NCBI GenBank assembly: GCA_003971905.1
Contig: RSEE01000065.1
Span: 1 to 64,000 of the forward strand
Direction: 5' to 3'
DNA from: Moniliella sp. 'wahieum'
Lineage: Eukaryota; Basidiomycota; Moniliellomycetes; Moniliellales; Moniliellaceae
DNA: 64,000 bases
Under the pieces are notes generated by a model. It saw nothing but the letters and a program-made list of their open reading frames with translations, did no database searches and was not told where the DNA came from. Shown piece after piece: positions 43,189 through 53,839 of the stretch (its first letter is position 1; each line of letters starts with the position of its first letter). Both the position numbers and the translations under genes were made by a program.

Positions 43189-44654
43189 GCAGCAGCGGGC
43201 GCATCCAGCGAGAGAGATGGAGGGGGGTGCACAGAGGCGGTTGAGCGCGTGGGCGTGGGCGTGGGATGGATGGGGTGGAGATGGACTGGACAAAGCAGGC
43301 GTGCGCAGCCGTGGCAGCGAGATAGGGGACGGGCGGGGGATGTGTGTGGGGGGGGCATACGCGTCTGCAATGGCGTAAGTATGAACCGGTGGCGTATGCT
43401 GTGGGTGCGCGCACACAACTCAAGCAGCTCCGCCAGATGGTCAGCCGGGCACGGCAGAGGCGAGGGAGAGGTGTGGCACTTACCCAGCTGGCTATCCGGC
43501 GGGCCGAATCCCCCACGGAGCAGAGCAGTGCGGTCTGGGCCGCGTATGGATGAGGACAGCAGGCGCGACGAGGTGGGCAGGCGGGCATCGGTGACACACG
43601 AGTCGCCCACGGCGGAGGGCATGCAATCTAGGCACTACATCGTTCACGCGCTCTGTGGATCTGTGTATTGCGCGTGGAGACTACTACTGGTGTTGCTCCG
43701 CTGTGCGCGGCTGGGCCAACGCACGAACCCACGTGCGTGCGCAGGGGGGCGGCGGCGTTTGAACGCAGGACGTGCCGCGGGGGGCTTGAGCTTGACGCTG
43801 GAAGCTGGACGCAGGCGCTGGGGGCCTGCCGCCTGAAGCAGCACGCTGGGTGGCTCTGGGCGCTGGCGTTGGTGTCGATGGGGGGTTCCGACGCGGATGG
43901 CGTGCTGTTGGCCGGCGCTCGACACAGACGCGAACACTGGCGTATCGGCTGGCCCGATCACAAAACGCTCCACAATGGTGTGCTCATTGCGTTCCCTGCT
44001 AGGTTTGGCTGGGCGCTACGCCGGAATCGCGCAGAGTAGGGTTATTCTCTCGCTTAAAACGGGTGGCGTATTGGCTTCAAGCTTCAACCGTACATAGGAC
44101 AAGACAGGTCAGCCGGCCAGCAGACCGCTCGGGCTTAGCAGCCGCCCGAACCCCCCGCACAAACCGCATCAACATCAACGGCAAACCGACCGCGCCCCTT
44201 GGGGGCCATCCCCGTTTACCACCTGTGACCACCATCCCGACACGAGCACCAATCGGCCAAGTCAGGGTATGCCGCAGCGCCCGCGTGGAACGGGCAAGCC
44301 CTGCCCTCAGTAGGCCTCATGCGCATCCCACATCCAGCGTGCACGCCAGTTCTGTATTTCTCACCATGGCCAACTACATCTACCCACACAATCAACAAGG
44401 AGGGGGCGTAGAAGCGCCACAGAGTGGCAGGCATGCGATTGTCAAACCTTTTGGGTTCGGGGTGGCCAGTAGCACAACCATCCCCTGGGGGCGAGCGAGT
44501 CGAGGCAAGTGCCTGACCCTCTCAAAAAGAAACCATGACAGGAGCTGTGGTGACAAGGGAGCGTCCCATAGAAGCACCGGCAAGAGCCAGCACAGGCCGG
44601 GCAAGTCCACGTTAACCCTTAACCAACCACAGTAAACGAACCAAGCTACCCGGT
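43189..44654. other. Intergenic
   Basis: About 1.45 kb. A minus-strand frame with a possible donor GTAAGT near 43485 (MPSAVGDSCVTDARLPTSSR) could be an upstream exon of the preceding hypothetical gene, but this is weak. Nothing else is supported. Confidence 0.4.
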
Positions 44655-45274
44655 TTAACGGTTGCTCTTGGCCACGCGCTCCAACTCGTCCTTCTTCTTG
44701 ATGGCGTACGAGTTGGAAGAGCCCTTGGCAGCATTGATCAGCTCGTCCGCGAGGCACTCCGAGATGGACTTGACGTTGCGGAAAGCCGACTCGCGCGTGC
44801 CAATGGTCAGGAGCGAGATGGCCTGGTTGACGCGACGGAGCGGCGACACATCCACCGCCTGGCGGCGCACCGTGCCGCCCGAGCCAATGCGCGTCGAGTC
44901 TTCACGCGGGCCCGTGTTGATGATGGCGTCGACCAAGACCTGGATCGGGTTCTGGTCGGTGAGGAGCGAGATGATCTCGAACGCGTGGGCGACAATGCGG
45001 ACGGCCATGAGCTTCTTGCCGTTGTTACGGCCGTTCATCATGAGCGCATCCACAAGACGCTCAACAATCGGCATCGACGCCTTCTTGAACGCCTTGGAAG
45101 CGTACCGGCCAGCCGTGTGAGGCACGTACACGGCATTGCGCAGCGAAATGTAGTCCTGCAGCGACAGGTCCTTCACCTCCACATCCTGCACGTCGTACTT
45201 GCCAAAGAGGAGCACAGCACCCTTGGGGCGGCTACAGCCGCAGCCTCCTTGGGGATAGTTTGCACGGTCGCCAT
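44655..45274 (-). CDS. RPS5: 40S ribosomal protein uS7
   Basis: Head protein of the small subunit that contacts mRNA and E-site tRNA. Start [93 protein letters not shown]-terminus [14 protein letters not shown], the classic ending. One base is missing near 45230 (Pro-Lys-Gly-Ala junction). About 206 residues. A possible 5'-UTR intron (45284-45424, donor GTGAGT) precedes the ATG. Uninterrupted otherwise. Confidence 0.97.
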
Positions 45275-45687
45275 CTTGGGTTGCTAACTGGGTAGACGGA
45301 GGAGGATCAGCCGTCTGCATACACCATCGCAAAACCGTGGCCTCGAACCACGCAACGGGGGAGCGCCGCCAGAGGCGCAACAGTAACCCCCGACTACACC
45401 CACACGCATCGTACGCGTACTCACCTTGCTGGGCCGGACCGTCGGAGTAAGTGTTGCACACAGAGTCGAGCACGATGGCGGGGCGGCGGACCGAAGCCGT
45501 CCGGCTGGCTGGCGTACGCGGGCGACAAAATTCCGCCAACCAGCAGCAGCGCCGGTGAAAGACTGCCCCTTCCTGAATTACCGATTGCTATTAACTAGGG
45601 TTGCAACCCTACTCTGCGCCATGCAGGAATATGCCAGTCTCCTTGGCTAGCTCACCCATCTCGTGTCCCCCCCCACCCTCATCCGCA
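45275..45687. promoter_or_regulatory. Divergent ribosomal-protein promoter region
   Basis: 413 bp between the uS7 and eS28 start codons, which are divergently transcribed and so probably share control elements. The left part includes the possible 5'-UTR intron of uS7. Confidence 0.5.
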
Positions 45688-45945
45688 ATGGAAGCCGTCT
45701 CGAAGCAACCCGTCAAGCTGGCCAAGGTCACCAAGGTTCTCGGGCGGACTGGCTCGCGTGGCGGTGTGATTCAGGTGCGTGTCGAGTTCATGGACGACTC
45801 GACCCGCTCCATCATCCGAACGTCAAGGGCCCCGTCAAGGTGGACGACATTCTTGCCCTTCTCGAGTCGGAGCGTGAGGCACGGTACGTTCTACGCCCTT
45901 GTTGTGGTCTCCCTTGTACTGACTCCCTGCAGTCGCTTGCGTTAA
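45688..45945 (+). CDS. RPS28: 40S ribosomal protein eS28
   Basis: Small-subunit protein near the mRNA exit. Exon 1 45688-45883: [40 protein letters not shown], then, after a one-base break near 45818, [20 protein letters not shown]; a very short 49-nt intron (45884-45932); exon 2 completes RRLR and TAA at 45943-45945. About 68 residues, the family length. Confidence 0.96.
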   Translation: MEAVSKQPVKLAKVTKVLGRTGSRGGVIQVRVEFMDDSTRSIIRTSRAPSRWTTFLPFSSRSVRHGTFYALVVVSLVLTPCSRLR

Positions 45946-46575
45946 GCAACCTCGGTCCTCCCTTCTCTGGACGAGAATCTTGTCTCCTGTGCTCCGCATT
46001 TGGGTTCTGTCTTGTTTTTGTGCGGTTCTATCGTTTGTTCGGCACACACGCATCGGGCCCCGATTTCTCTTTGCACCGGCAGCCTCTTCCCGGTCTGCTA
46101 CGCTCCCAAAACGCATCTCGCTTATGGCATTGCACACGCGCGTGCCTCATGTCATAGTCCTGAACTTGCTGTATTCATGCCAGCATGATGTAGGTGTCCT
46201 GATGCATTCTGGTCGCCGCAGGCGGAAGAGAGCATGCATCGTCACGTGCACGTGGATGCGGGCGGAGTGACGATTGCGGCCTCCTCTTCTCAGGTGAGAA
46301 TGGTCCGTCAGGCTGCCGGGGTCCGGGCTCGCTGGCGAAGGGGCCAAGGAGTTTGCTTCGCTCCCTGATAGGTAGGGCAACACATACTGTTTCGCGCGGA
46401 CGCCACGCCAGGTCCATGCATACCCGATGCCACCGATATGCGAACGAGCTGGCCAAGCCATGGTGAAATGGTGTTTGGAAACCGAGCGGAATGCCTAAAT
46501 TCCGCCCTTCTTCGCCCCCCGAGCGAAGCTACCTGAGTAGGCTGCGTCGGCTCCACCACCTCCCAGTCCTTAGTC
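45946..46575. other. Intergenic
   Basis: About 630 bp between eS28 and TIM8. No gene is seen. Confidence 0.5.
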
Positions 46576-46908
46576 ATGGCCAACACGCTGAGCGAGACGG
46601 ACCAGAAGGAGCTGCAGGGCTTCCTGGAGGCGGAGCAGGCCAAGGCGCGTGTCCAAAGCTCGGTGCATCAGTTACCGATATGTGCTGGGACAAGTGCGTC
46701 ACCTCCATTGGTTCCCGCATGGGCAAGGAGGCCACCTGCCTGTCCAACTGCGTTGAGCGCTTCCTCGACTCGTCGCTGTACATTGTACGTGCGCGTTGCC
46801 CTGCCTGTTGACTGCTCGTCTGACTGCCCCTTTCTCTTTTCGCCTCGCTGCGCTTCCCAGGTCAAGCAGATTGAAGCCCAGCGCGCCCAAGCCGGCTCGT
46901 TTGAATAA
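46576..46908 (+). CDS. TIM8: Mitochondrial intermembrane-space chaperone Tim8
   Basis: Forms a hexamer with Tim13 that escorts hydrophobic precursors across the intermembrane space. Exon 1 46576-46784: MANTLSETDQKELQGFLEAE, then after a one-base break near 46673 the twin CX3C motifs CWDKC and CLSNC, 17 residues between the motifs, and VERFLDSSLYI. A 76-nt intron (46785-46860), then exon 2 VKQIEAQRAQAGSFE and TAA. CWxKC and CVERFLD distinguish Tim8 from Tim13. About 85 residues. Confidence 0.93.
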   Translation: MANTLSETDQKELQGFLEAEQAKARVQSSVHQLPICAGTSASPPLVPAWARRPPACPTALSASSTRRCTLYVRVALPVDCSSDCPFLFSPRCASQVKQIEAQRAQAGSFE

Positions 46909-48873
46909 GCCGATCCGCATCCTCGCAATTGTACTACTCCTGCCACCCAAACCCCGTCTGCATAGAGGAAAGCACGTTGAACCCAGCTGTGCTCGGCCTG
47001 TCCTCGTTTCATTCAGTCAAATAGGCGGCCAAACGCCTTGCATGGGTTCGTCATGGCCTCGGCCATCTACATTGATCGCGGTGCCCGCTTGACAGACCGG
47101 TTCTTGGCAGTCGAAGCCGTCTCGATCCAGTGTCCGCTGTTTGGAATGGCGGGACCCAGTAGCTATTTTGTTGCCACGGAGGAACGGACCGCTGCACCTT
47201 GTCCTTGCTTTTGGACTTGTATATAGCAAGTGGCCCAAGGAGTGGCACGTGCAAAGAACAGGGGGAGACCAAGTCGATAATGTACCTTGCGCCCCGTAGG
47301 CAACGAAGATATACAAACCTGCTTGCCCAACCGCTTCTTGGCAGCGAAATGGGTAGTGCACTGACTGGTTGCTGGGTCGCGGCCGTTTCCCGGATACGGT
47401 TCAGCCGTCTACCCTGGGTACATGAGCACGAAGCGTTGCACATCAGCTCGCACAGAGCCAATTCGGTCCGACACCCAACAGCTCCAAAGACTCCACCACC
47501 GATAGTGGCTGTGGGGTTTCAGTTGAGCTGAGCACGGGAGCGATCGCCGACTCGATATGAAAAAGGGAAGATTCACCTGCCAAAGAAACGCACGGATGGA
47601 CGGACGGAGCAGCGTGGTTATACGTTAAGGCCTACAAGGGAGTGGTTGTGTGTAAGCACGGTTGGCGTACCGGAGAGAGGTCGTTGAAATTGGTCAATAC
47701 ACAAACGACTTATTGTTATCCGTTTGAACCCTGGCCAGGAATGAGATTGGCACTGAACATGGAGGTATAATAGTAGGTACGATTGGCGCCACCGAAGATC
47801 CGGTTCCCTTGACCAACTGCACACGCCAAGCTGAAGGGCGAGAGGGTAGAAGCGAAGGGTGGCGGAAGGCTGAAGAGCAAGACTACGGCTGTAGGGTCCG
47901 CAGTGTGTTCATTGATCTGGGGGGCCAGAGAGGTTATCCAAGTTGCCGTAATGCGGCGCAGACTCCCGTCACGGTGACGCGGCCAACCCCAGGTCAGCAG
48001 TACTCAGTACCAGTTTGCAATGCTTCCCTTACAATGGGGGATCCAGCCATCTTGAAGCGCACTGCCAAAGCTGTACAACTGCCACACGAACGCAGCGGCC
48101 CGAGCCGCTGGTGCGCTACAGCGCGTACCCATCTGACACTTTCCCACCAACGTACGCCGGAGGCCGTGCTCCCGCCCCAGACACCACCTGTAGCATCGTG
48201 CGGAGCAAACTGCAAGTGCTGCTCGCTGCGACTGAGTACTCACACTGAGTGCTCAGGCTGAGCGCTCAGGCTGAGCGCCGAGTAGGTCCTAGCTGCTGGG
48301 TAGGCCCCTCTCGAGCGTGCGGTGGGGTTAAGTAAAACGACAACGTTTCTGCTCCGCAGCAAACACCTCGGCGGCAACAATTTTGAGTGCACGACATGCA
48401 CGGAGCACGTGACATGCAACGGGGGTGGCAATCGGCCAGGGCACAACCCTACCTGTTCTGCTGCGGCACGGCGGAAGAATGGACCGGAGGAAGTTACGCT
48501 TCCTCCGTGCGGAAGAGCTGGTACAAATATCAGAATTCCGACAAGACTGGCGAGGTGCCAGGAGACAACCCTAGGCCCCGCGAAGCCAGCGGCGCCTCCG
48601 GGCCCTAGGTGGCTGGGAGAGGGTGCCGGACACCACCAGCCAAGCAAGGTCGTCAGTCAAGTGCGTATCTGTCCCTGTCCTTGGGAAGCGCAGTTGGGTC
48701 CGGCGTGACAGAGGGGGAGGAGAGATCGATGCGATTCCGGATGCGGATGCTGATGCCGATGGACGATCGCATGGTGACCCTCGAGTGCTGTCCGCTGGGA
48801 TGGGGTGCTCGAGCGGTGGGACACAAGGGCTGACCTTTTGTTTGTTTGCATTTGCCGGTTGCCGTTTGCCAGG
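46909..48873. other. Intergenic, unresolved
   Basis: Almost 2 kb without a supported gene. A minus-strand stretch near 47330-47350 reads HFAAKKRLGKQ and is followed by a possible donor, resembling a basic ribosomal protein fragment, but no flanking exons can be found. 48251-48274 is a 12-bp tandem duplication (GCTCAGGCTGAG twice). Confidence 0.4.
48251..48274. repeat. 12-bp tandem duplication GCTCAGGCTGAG
   Basis: Two exact copies in a CTCAG/CTGAG palindrome cluster (48229-48284). Confidence 0.8.
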
Positions 48874-49493
48874 ATGGGTTTCCGTCACACAACATTCTCC
48901 ACAACAACCACTTCCGCAAGGACTGGCAGCGCCGGGTCAACGTGTGGTTTGACCAGCCCGGGGCGAAGAAGCGCAGGCGCAATGCGCGTGCTGCCAAGGT
49001 GGCACGTTCGGGGCTCAAGCCGGTAGATGCGCTGCGCCCGGTGGTGCGCTGCCCGACGCTCAAGTACAACCGCAAGCTGCGTGCCGGTCGTGGGTTTACG
49101 CTGGAGGAGTTGAAGGCGGCTGGGGTGCCGCAGAAGCTGGCGCGCGTGATTGGGATTGCGGTGGACCACCGTCGCAAGAACCGCTCGGAGGAGGGCCTGC
49201 GCCTGAACATTGAGCGCGTCAAGGCGTACCGTGAGCGCGTGGTGGTCATCCCTGCCAAGGGCAAGGGCGCCAAGCTCGCAGAGCTCGCCTCGGCCCCCAA
49301 GGTGCAGAACGTGGCGGCTGCATTCCCCATTCCGGCCGGCACGGTCGCGGAGAAGCCCCGCGCGATCACCCAGGAGGAGAAGGACTTTGAGGCATTCAAG
49401 ACGCTCCGTCATGCCCGCAACACCCACCGCCAGGCCGGTGCCCGCGCTGCCCACCAGGCCAAGAAGGAAGCCGAGGAGAAGGCCAAGAAGTAA
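48874..49493 (+). CDS. RPL13: 60S ribosomal protein eL13
   Basis: Large-subunit protein. HNNHFRKDWQRRVNVWFDQP, GAKKRRRNARAAKVARSGLK, ALRPVVRCPTLKYNRKLRAG then RGFTLEELKAAGVP, ARVIGIAVDHRRKNRSEEGL and a Lys/Ala-rich C-terminus ending KKEAEEKAKK before TAA at 49491-49493. The ATG at 48874 directly follows an AG acceptor (48871-48872), so a leader exon or 5'-UTR intron upstream is likely. The first codons need a small indel (MGFR into HNILHNNHF). About 207 residues, otherwise one clean frame. Confidence 0.95.
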
Positions 49494-49863
49494 ATTGGCG
49501 CTTGACTATCTTTGGACGATGGAACAGGAAAGAGGGGATTATCAATGCTGTGATCGTGGGTGGATCACAGTCTGTCCCTCTCCTCCTCCTTTCAATATGG
49601 CATCAAAAAAGTACGGCTTTGGATCCTCTTTGTGGCGGGCCCTGGCCGCACCAGCCCCCCTGTGGTCAGGGCGTCAAGGTTTGGGGCGCGCTTTCCTATA
49701 GCGGAAGAGCTGAAACCTCGCTTTCATTTTATGCTCCCAAGCTCCCCTCATGATCCTTCCCACCTCCCTATAGCGCGATCGGATTCCGGATCAATCCATA
49801 GCGGTATGCATAGCTGACTTGGATCTGACTCGAAAAAAAGGGCCATACGGGTGCTGGATAGAG
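49494..49863. other. Intergenic between convergent genes
   Basis: 370 bp 3' flank shared by eL13 and the Mpv17-like gene. Nothing is seen. Confidence 0.5.
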
Positions 49864-50776
49864 TTAGGAATGGAACAAGCCTGCTTCCCGCTCGATGCGC
49901 GGCACCGTCCCTGACCGGGCCATGTTGAGAAGCGACAAGTAGATGGTCCAGAAAACCTGATGGGGGGTTAGTACCTAGTTAGGATCGGCCTGGGCATGGG
50001 AGCATGAGGAAGAGTGGGAGACGCACCCCGCACGTCGACATGAACGGCACACGGTACTTGAGCGGCATGAAACGAAAGTTGACCAATTGGACCACGGGCC
50101 ATACTTGCCAATTGGCCAATAAGGCTTCGGTGTACATCTGGTGAGTCTCCAAAGTCAGCTTGGTTGTACCGTGGACGGGAGGCACGTACGGATCGGTACT
50201 TGTCCCCGATCTCCTTGGGAGCCTGTCCTTCCAAGACGGAGATGACACCAATGAACGCCGCGACGGAGAAGGGGCCACTGGGAAGGTGTAACATGTAAGC
50301 AGGACAAGCACAGATCAGATCAGGGCAGAGCACAGCCGCCGAAGCGGAAGCAGGAGCAGGAAGCAGAAACAGAAGCGGACGAACAAGATGGTTTGATCTA
50401 CGACGACCCGTCGGAACAGGAGAGGCAAGCGAACCACGCCCGCTTGCACAATGGGAAACCGGCGCTCCAGCATCTTGTTCCATACATCCAACGGCGGAGC
50501 CATGAACATGCCAAAGCCGAGAAACCGGGCGGAGCGGGCCAGGTCAACGCCCACGGCCGATGGGGCTGCTGCTACGTCCGGCACGACGGCGGGCTTTTCT
50601 TCCAGCTCGGAGCTGGCTGCAGCAGGCCGCGTGGGTGAGCGGTGGGCCGCGTACAGCTCAAAGCCCTGTGCACACGCATCAGCCACGACGCTCAGGCCGC
50701 CATTGGTGGCAGCCAAGGTGAGCCACGGATGGTGCTCAAACGAGCGGCCATAGAACGCAGAGAAGCGAGCGAACAT
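49864..50776 (-). CDS. Mpv17/PMP22 family membrane protein
   Basis: Four-helix channel-like protein of the mitochondrial inner membrane or peroxisome (Sym1/Mpv17/Pxmp2 family). Exons 50776-50385, 50277-50190, 50137-50027 and 49956-49864; introns of 107, 52 and 70 nt. Start MFARFSAFYGRSFEHHPWLT; ARFLGFGMFMAPPLDVWNKM; VVVDQTIFGPFSVAAFIG across the first junction; NWQVWPVVQLVNFRFMPLKY then RVPFMSTCG, the family signature (N-x-x-x-W-P-x-x-Q-x-x-N-F-x-x-[VM]-P); last exon VFWTIYLSLL. All four exons join in frame without correction, a rarity here. No PTS1, so mitochondria are a reasonable guess. Confidence 0.93.
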
Positions 50777-51599
50777 GTGGGCGCCGGCTCGCGAAGCTGC
50801 AGAGGGCAGGCGACGGCAATCGGAGGCGGGGGGGCGGGCGCAGGTTGGCGGGGGGAAGCAGCACGCGACGGCACGTGGAGCTGCTGGACTCGTCTGATCA
50901 TTTCAGTGTGCTTGCCTTGCGGCGAGGGATGGGGACCAGACGGAGGAGGATGGCATTCAGGCACGACGTGCTGCCGGCGACGCTGACGGGCGGAGGAGGG
51001 CGCCGTGCGCTGCTACGCGCTAACCCCCGGCCGGCGACGGAGGAAGTGCGACCAAGACGACGCAAGCGGGACGTGCCCAGAGGCACAGCCAGCCCATCGT
51101 AGCCCGTCGCCCAGTCCCGTCAGCGTCTCGGCTGCGACACGGCCGCGGGGCAAGGCAGGACAACAAGACTGCTTCCACGGCGCTTCCGCCTGCGCACTAG
51201 GGTTGCCGTTTCTGAGCCCCTACGGTAGCCGTGCCGGCCGCAGCCGGGGGGCAGCTGAGCCACACTGACGCCCTGCGCGTCGATTTTTCTCGCGTGCTGC
51301 GACGCGGACGGACGCGACCCGGAATCGTGCAGGGAGCACGCCCCGCTCCCGCCCCGTCCCCCACCTCCGTCGTCCCCCGTCCCCGCCTCACCACCGTCCG
51401 CCTCTTCTCCAGTAGCACGCCCTCGCGACGTCGGCCCTGGCTTGGAGCATAAAATCCAAAAAAGTATGTGTTCTACCGTGTATGCCTGCCCCTGCTGACG
51501 CTCCATGTGCTTACTCCAGACCCCAAAAAAAACCATAAAACACCTGAACCCCCCCCCAGGAACCCCCCTCCCCATTCCCTTCCCTCGTGCTTGACCATC
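50777..51599. other. Divergent intergenic region
   Basis: About 820 bp between the Mpv17-like gene (-) and PAB1 (+). The end near PAB1 (51520-51590) is a C- and A-run-rich leader, an A-rich element being typical of PAB1 leaders that bind their own product. No gene. Confidence 0.45.
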
Positions 51600-53471
51600 A
51601 TGTCCGCCACCGAGCTAGCCGCTCCCCCGTCGCCTGCGACCGCCACACAGGCTCCTGCCGCTACTGTGCCCGCGGTCGAGACGTCCGCTGCGCCTGCTGC
51701 CGAGAGCACGCCCGCTGCTAGCAGTGAGGCGGCGCCGGCGTCCAACCCATCGTCGTTGTACGGGGGAGCTGGACCCGGTTGTGACGGAGGCGCTGCTGTT
51801 CCAGATCTTCAACACGATTGGCAGTGTGCAAAGCATCCGGGTGTGCCGAGATGCACAGACGCGTCGGTCGCTCGGGTACGCCTATGTCAACTTTAACGAG
51901 CCGGCGGATGCGGCCAAGGCGCTGGAGGAGCTGAACTACTCGGCGATCCGGGGCCGGGCGTGTCGGATCATGTACTCGCAGCGTGACCCTGCGCTGCGCC
52001 GCACGGGCGCCGGCAACATTTTCATCAAGAACCTGGACGAGAGCATTGACAACAAGACGCTCCACGACACGTTTTCTGCGTTTGGCACCATCTTGTCGTG
52101 CAAGGTGGCGACGAACGAGCGGGGCCAGGGCTTGGGCTACGGCTTTGTCCATTACGAGACCAAGCAGGCGGCCGACCAGGCGATTGAGCACGTAAATGGC
52201 ATGCTGATCAACGACAAGAAGGTGTGTACGTTGGTCACCACATTCCCAAGAAGGAGCGTCTAGCCAAATACGAGGAGGCCAAGGCGCGCTTCACCAATGT
52301 GTACGTCAAGAATCTCGACCCGGCCACGACGGACGACGAGTTTGAGGCGTTGTTTGCCAAGTTTGGCGAGATTACCTCGTGGCACGTGGCCAAGAACGAG
52401 GAGGGCAAGCCGGCTGGGTTTGGCTTTGTCAACTATGCCTCACACGATGCGGCGCAGGCGGCGGTGACGGAGCTGAACGACACGGAGCTCAAGGGCCAAC
52501 GGCTGTTTGTGGCGCGTGCGCAGAAAAAGTCGGAGCGCGAGGCGGAGCTGCGGCGCAACTACGAGTCGGCGCGCAACGAGCGTCTGTCGCAGCTGCAAGG
52601 CGTTAACCTCTTCCTCAAGAACCTGCCCGAGGAGTTTGACGACGAGCGGCTTAAGGCCGAGTTTGGCACGTTTGGCACCATCACCTCGACCAAGGTGATG
52701 CGCGAGCCGACGGGCGTCTCGCGCGGCTTTGGCTTTGTCTGCTTTCTCCACCCCCGAGGAGGCCAACAAGGCAATTGTCGAGATGAACGGCAAGATGGTT
52801 GACAACAAGCCGCTCTATGTTACCCACGCGCAGCCGCGCGAGGTGCGTCGTCGCAGCTCGAGGCGCAGATGCTGCAACGGCAACAGCTGCGCCTGCAGCA
52901 ACAGGCGAGCCAGGGCATGGGCTACGGCGCTCCCAACATGTACTACGGCCAGCCGTTTGCTGGGCAACCAGCACCGTTGCCGCGGGGCACCCGCTACCCG
53001 CCGGGGGTGATGCCGCCTGGCATGCCCCTGCCTGCGTACGGGCAGGTGCCAGGCCAGTATGCCGGCGCGGTGCCGCCGGCGGCGTACGGCCGTCCAGCGC
53101 GTGGCCCACGGGGTGCGCCGGCGGGTGCGTGGGTGGGTGCGGGTGCGGGTGGGCCGCAGGAGCAGGAGCCGGTGGCTGTGGCTGTGCCTGCGGGCGGGAC
53201 GGCGGCGGCGGGCATGGCGGCGGGGCTGGACGCGGCCACGCTGGCAGCGGCGCCGGCGGAGGAGCAGAAGCAGATGCTGGGCGAGGCGATCTACCCGCAG
53301 ATTGCCGAGACGCAGCCGGAGCTGGCGGGCAAGCTGACGGGGATGCTGCTGGAGATGCCGGTGGAGGAGCTGCTGCACCTGGTGGAGCACCGCGCGGCGC
53401 TGGACGCAAAGGTGGCCGAGGGGCTGCGGGTGCTGCAGGCGCACGTGACAGCAGACGAGGCGCGCGCGTAA
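51600..53471 (+). CDS. PAB1: Poly(A)-binding protein
   Basis: Cytoplasmic mRNA poly(A)-tail binder. Acidic/Ala-rich N-terminus ([17 protein letters not shown]), then four RRMs with RNP2/RNP1 pairs: LFQIF.. / [18 protein letters not shown] / [18 protein letters not shown] / [17 protein letters not shown] / SRGFGFV. Next is a Pro/Met/Gly/Tyr-rich linker ([20 protein letters not shown]) and a C-terminal MLLE domain with [20 protein letters not shown]. Frame breaks near 51762 (SLYVGELD expected), 52222 (KKVYVGHH), 52745 (TTT where TT restores the frame) and 52845. One large exon; about 620 residues once breaks are allowed for. Stop 53469-53471. Confidence 0.96.
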
Positions 53472-53839
53472 TCATAGCGGGGGGGCAGTATGTATTTGGG
53501 CAGTATGCATGCTGGGGGGGTCGACGGGTGTGTGTGCGCTGGGGCTAGGGTTGGCGGATGGGCGATGCTGTAGAAGTGCAAGGGATGGAACAGCTCCCCT
53601 CGCGCGCTGACGCGTGACGGACGCAGCCACAAGCAGCGCTGCCTGGCGCGTGCTCAAGTTGAACGTTCAGCCCCCGGTGAATGCTGCTGATCAGCACCGC
53701 GCATCGATCACCGATCACCGATCACCGCGGCCCCCAGCCAGCCCAGCCCGCCCACGCCGGTGGCGGCCCAGGCGCGCTCCACACCCACACCCACACCCAC
53801 GCCCACGCCCCCCCCCCCCACCACCGCCTGCTCCTCGCC
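53472..53839. other. Intergenic
   Basis: 368 bp between PAB1 and VAC8 in the same orientation. Holds GATCACCGATCACCGATCACCG (53707-53728) and a CACACCC-type run (53780-53815). No gene. Confidence 0.5.

Noticed and set aside
42934..43836. 300-codon + strand open frame
   Set aside because: Gly/Arg/Trp-rich composition, antisense to the leucine-zipper gene's N-terminal exon, no recognisable domain.
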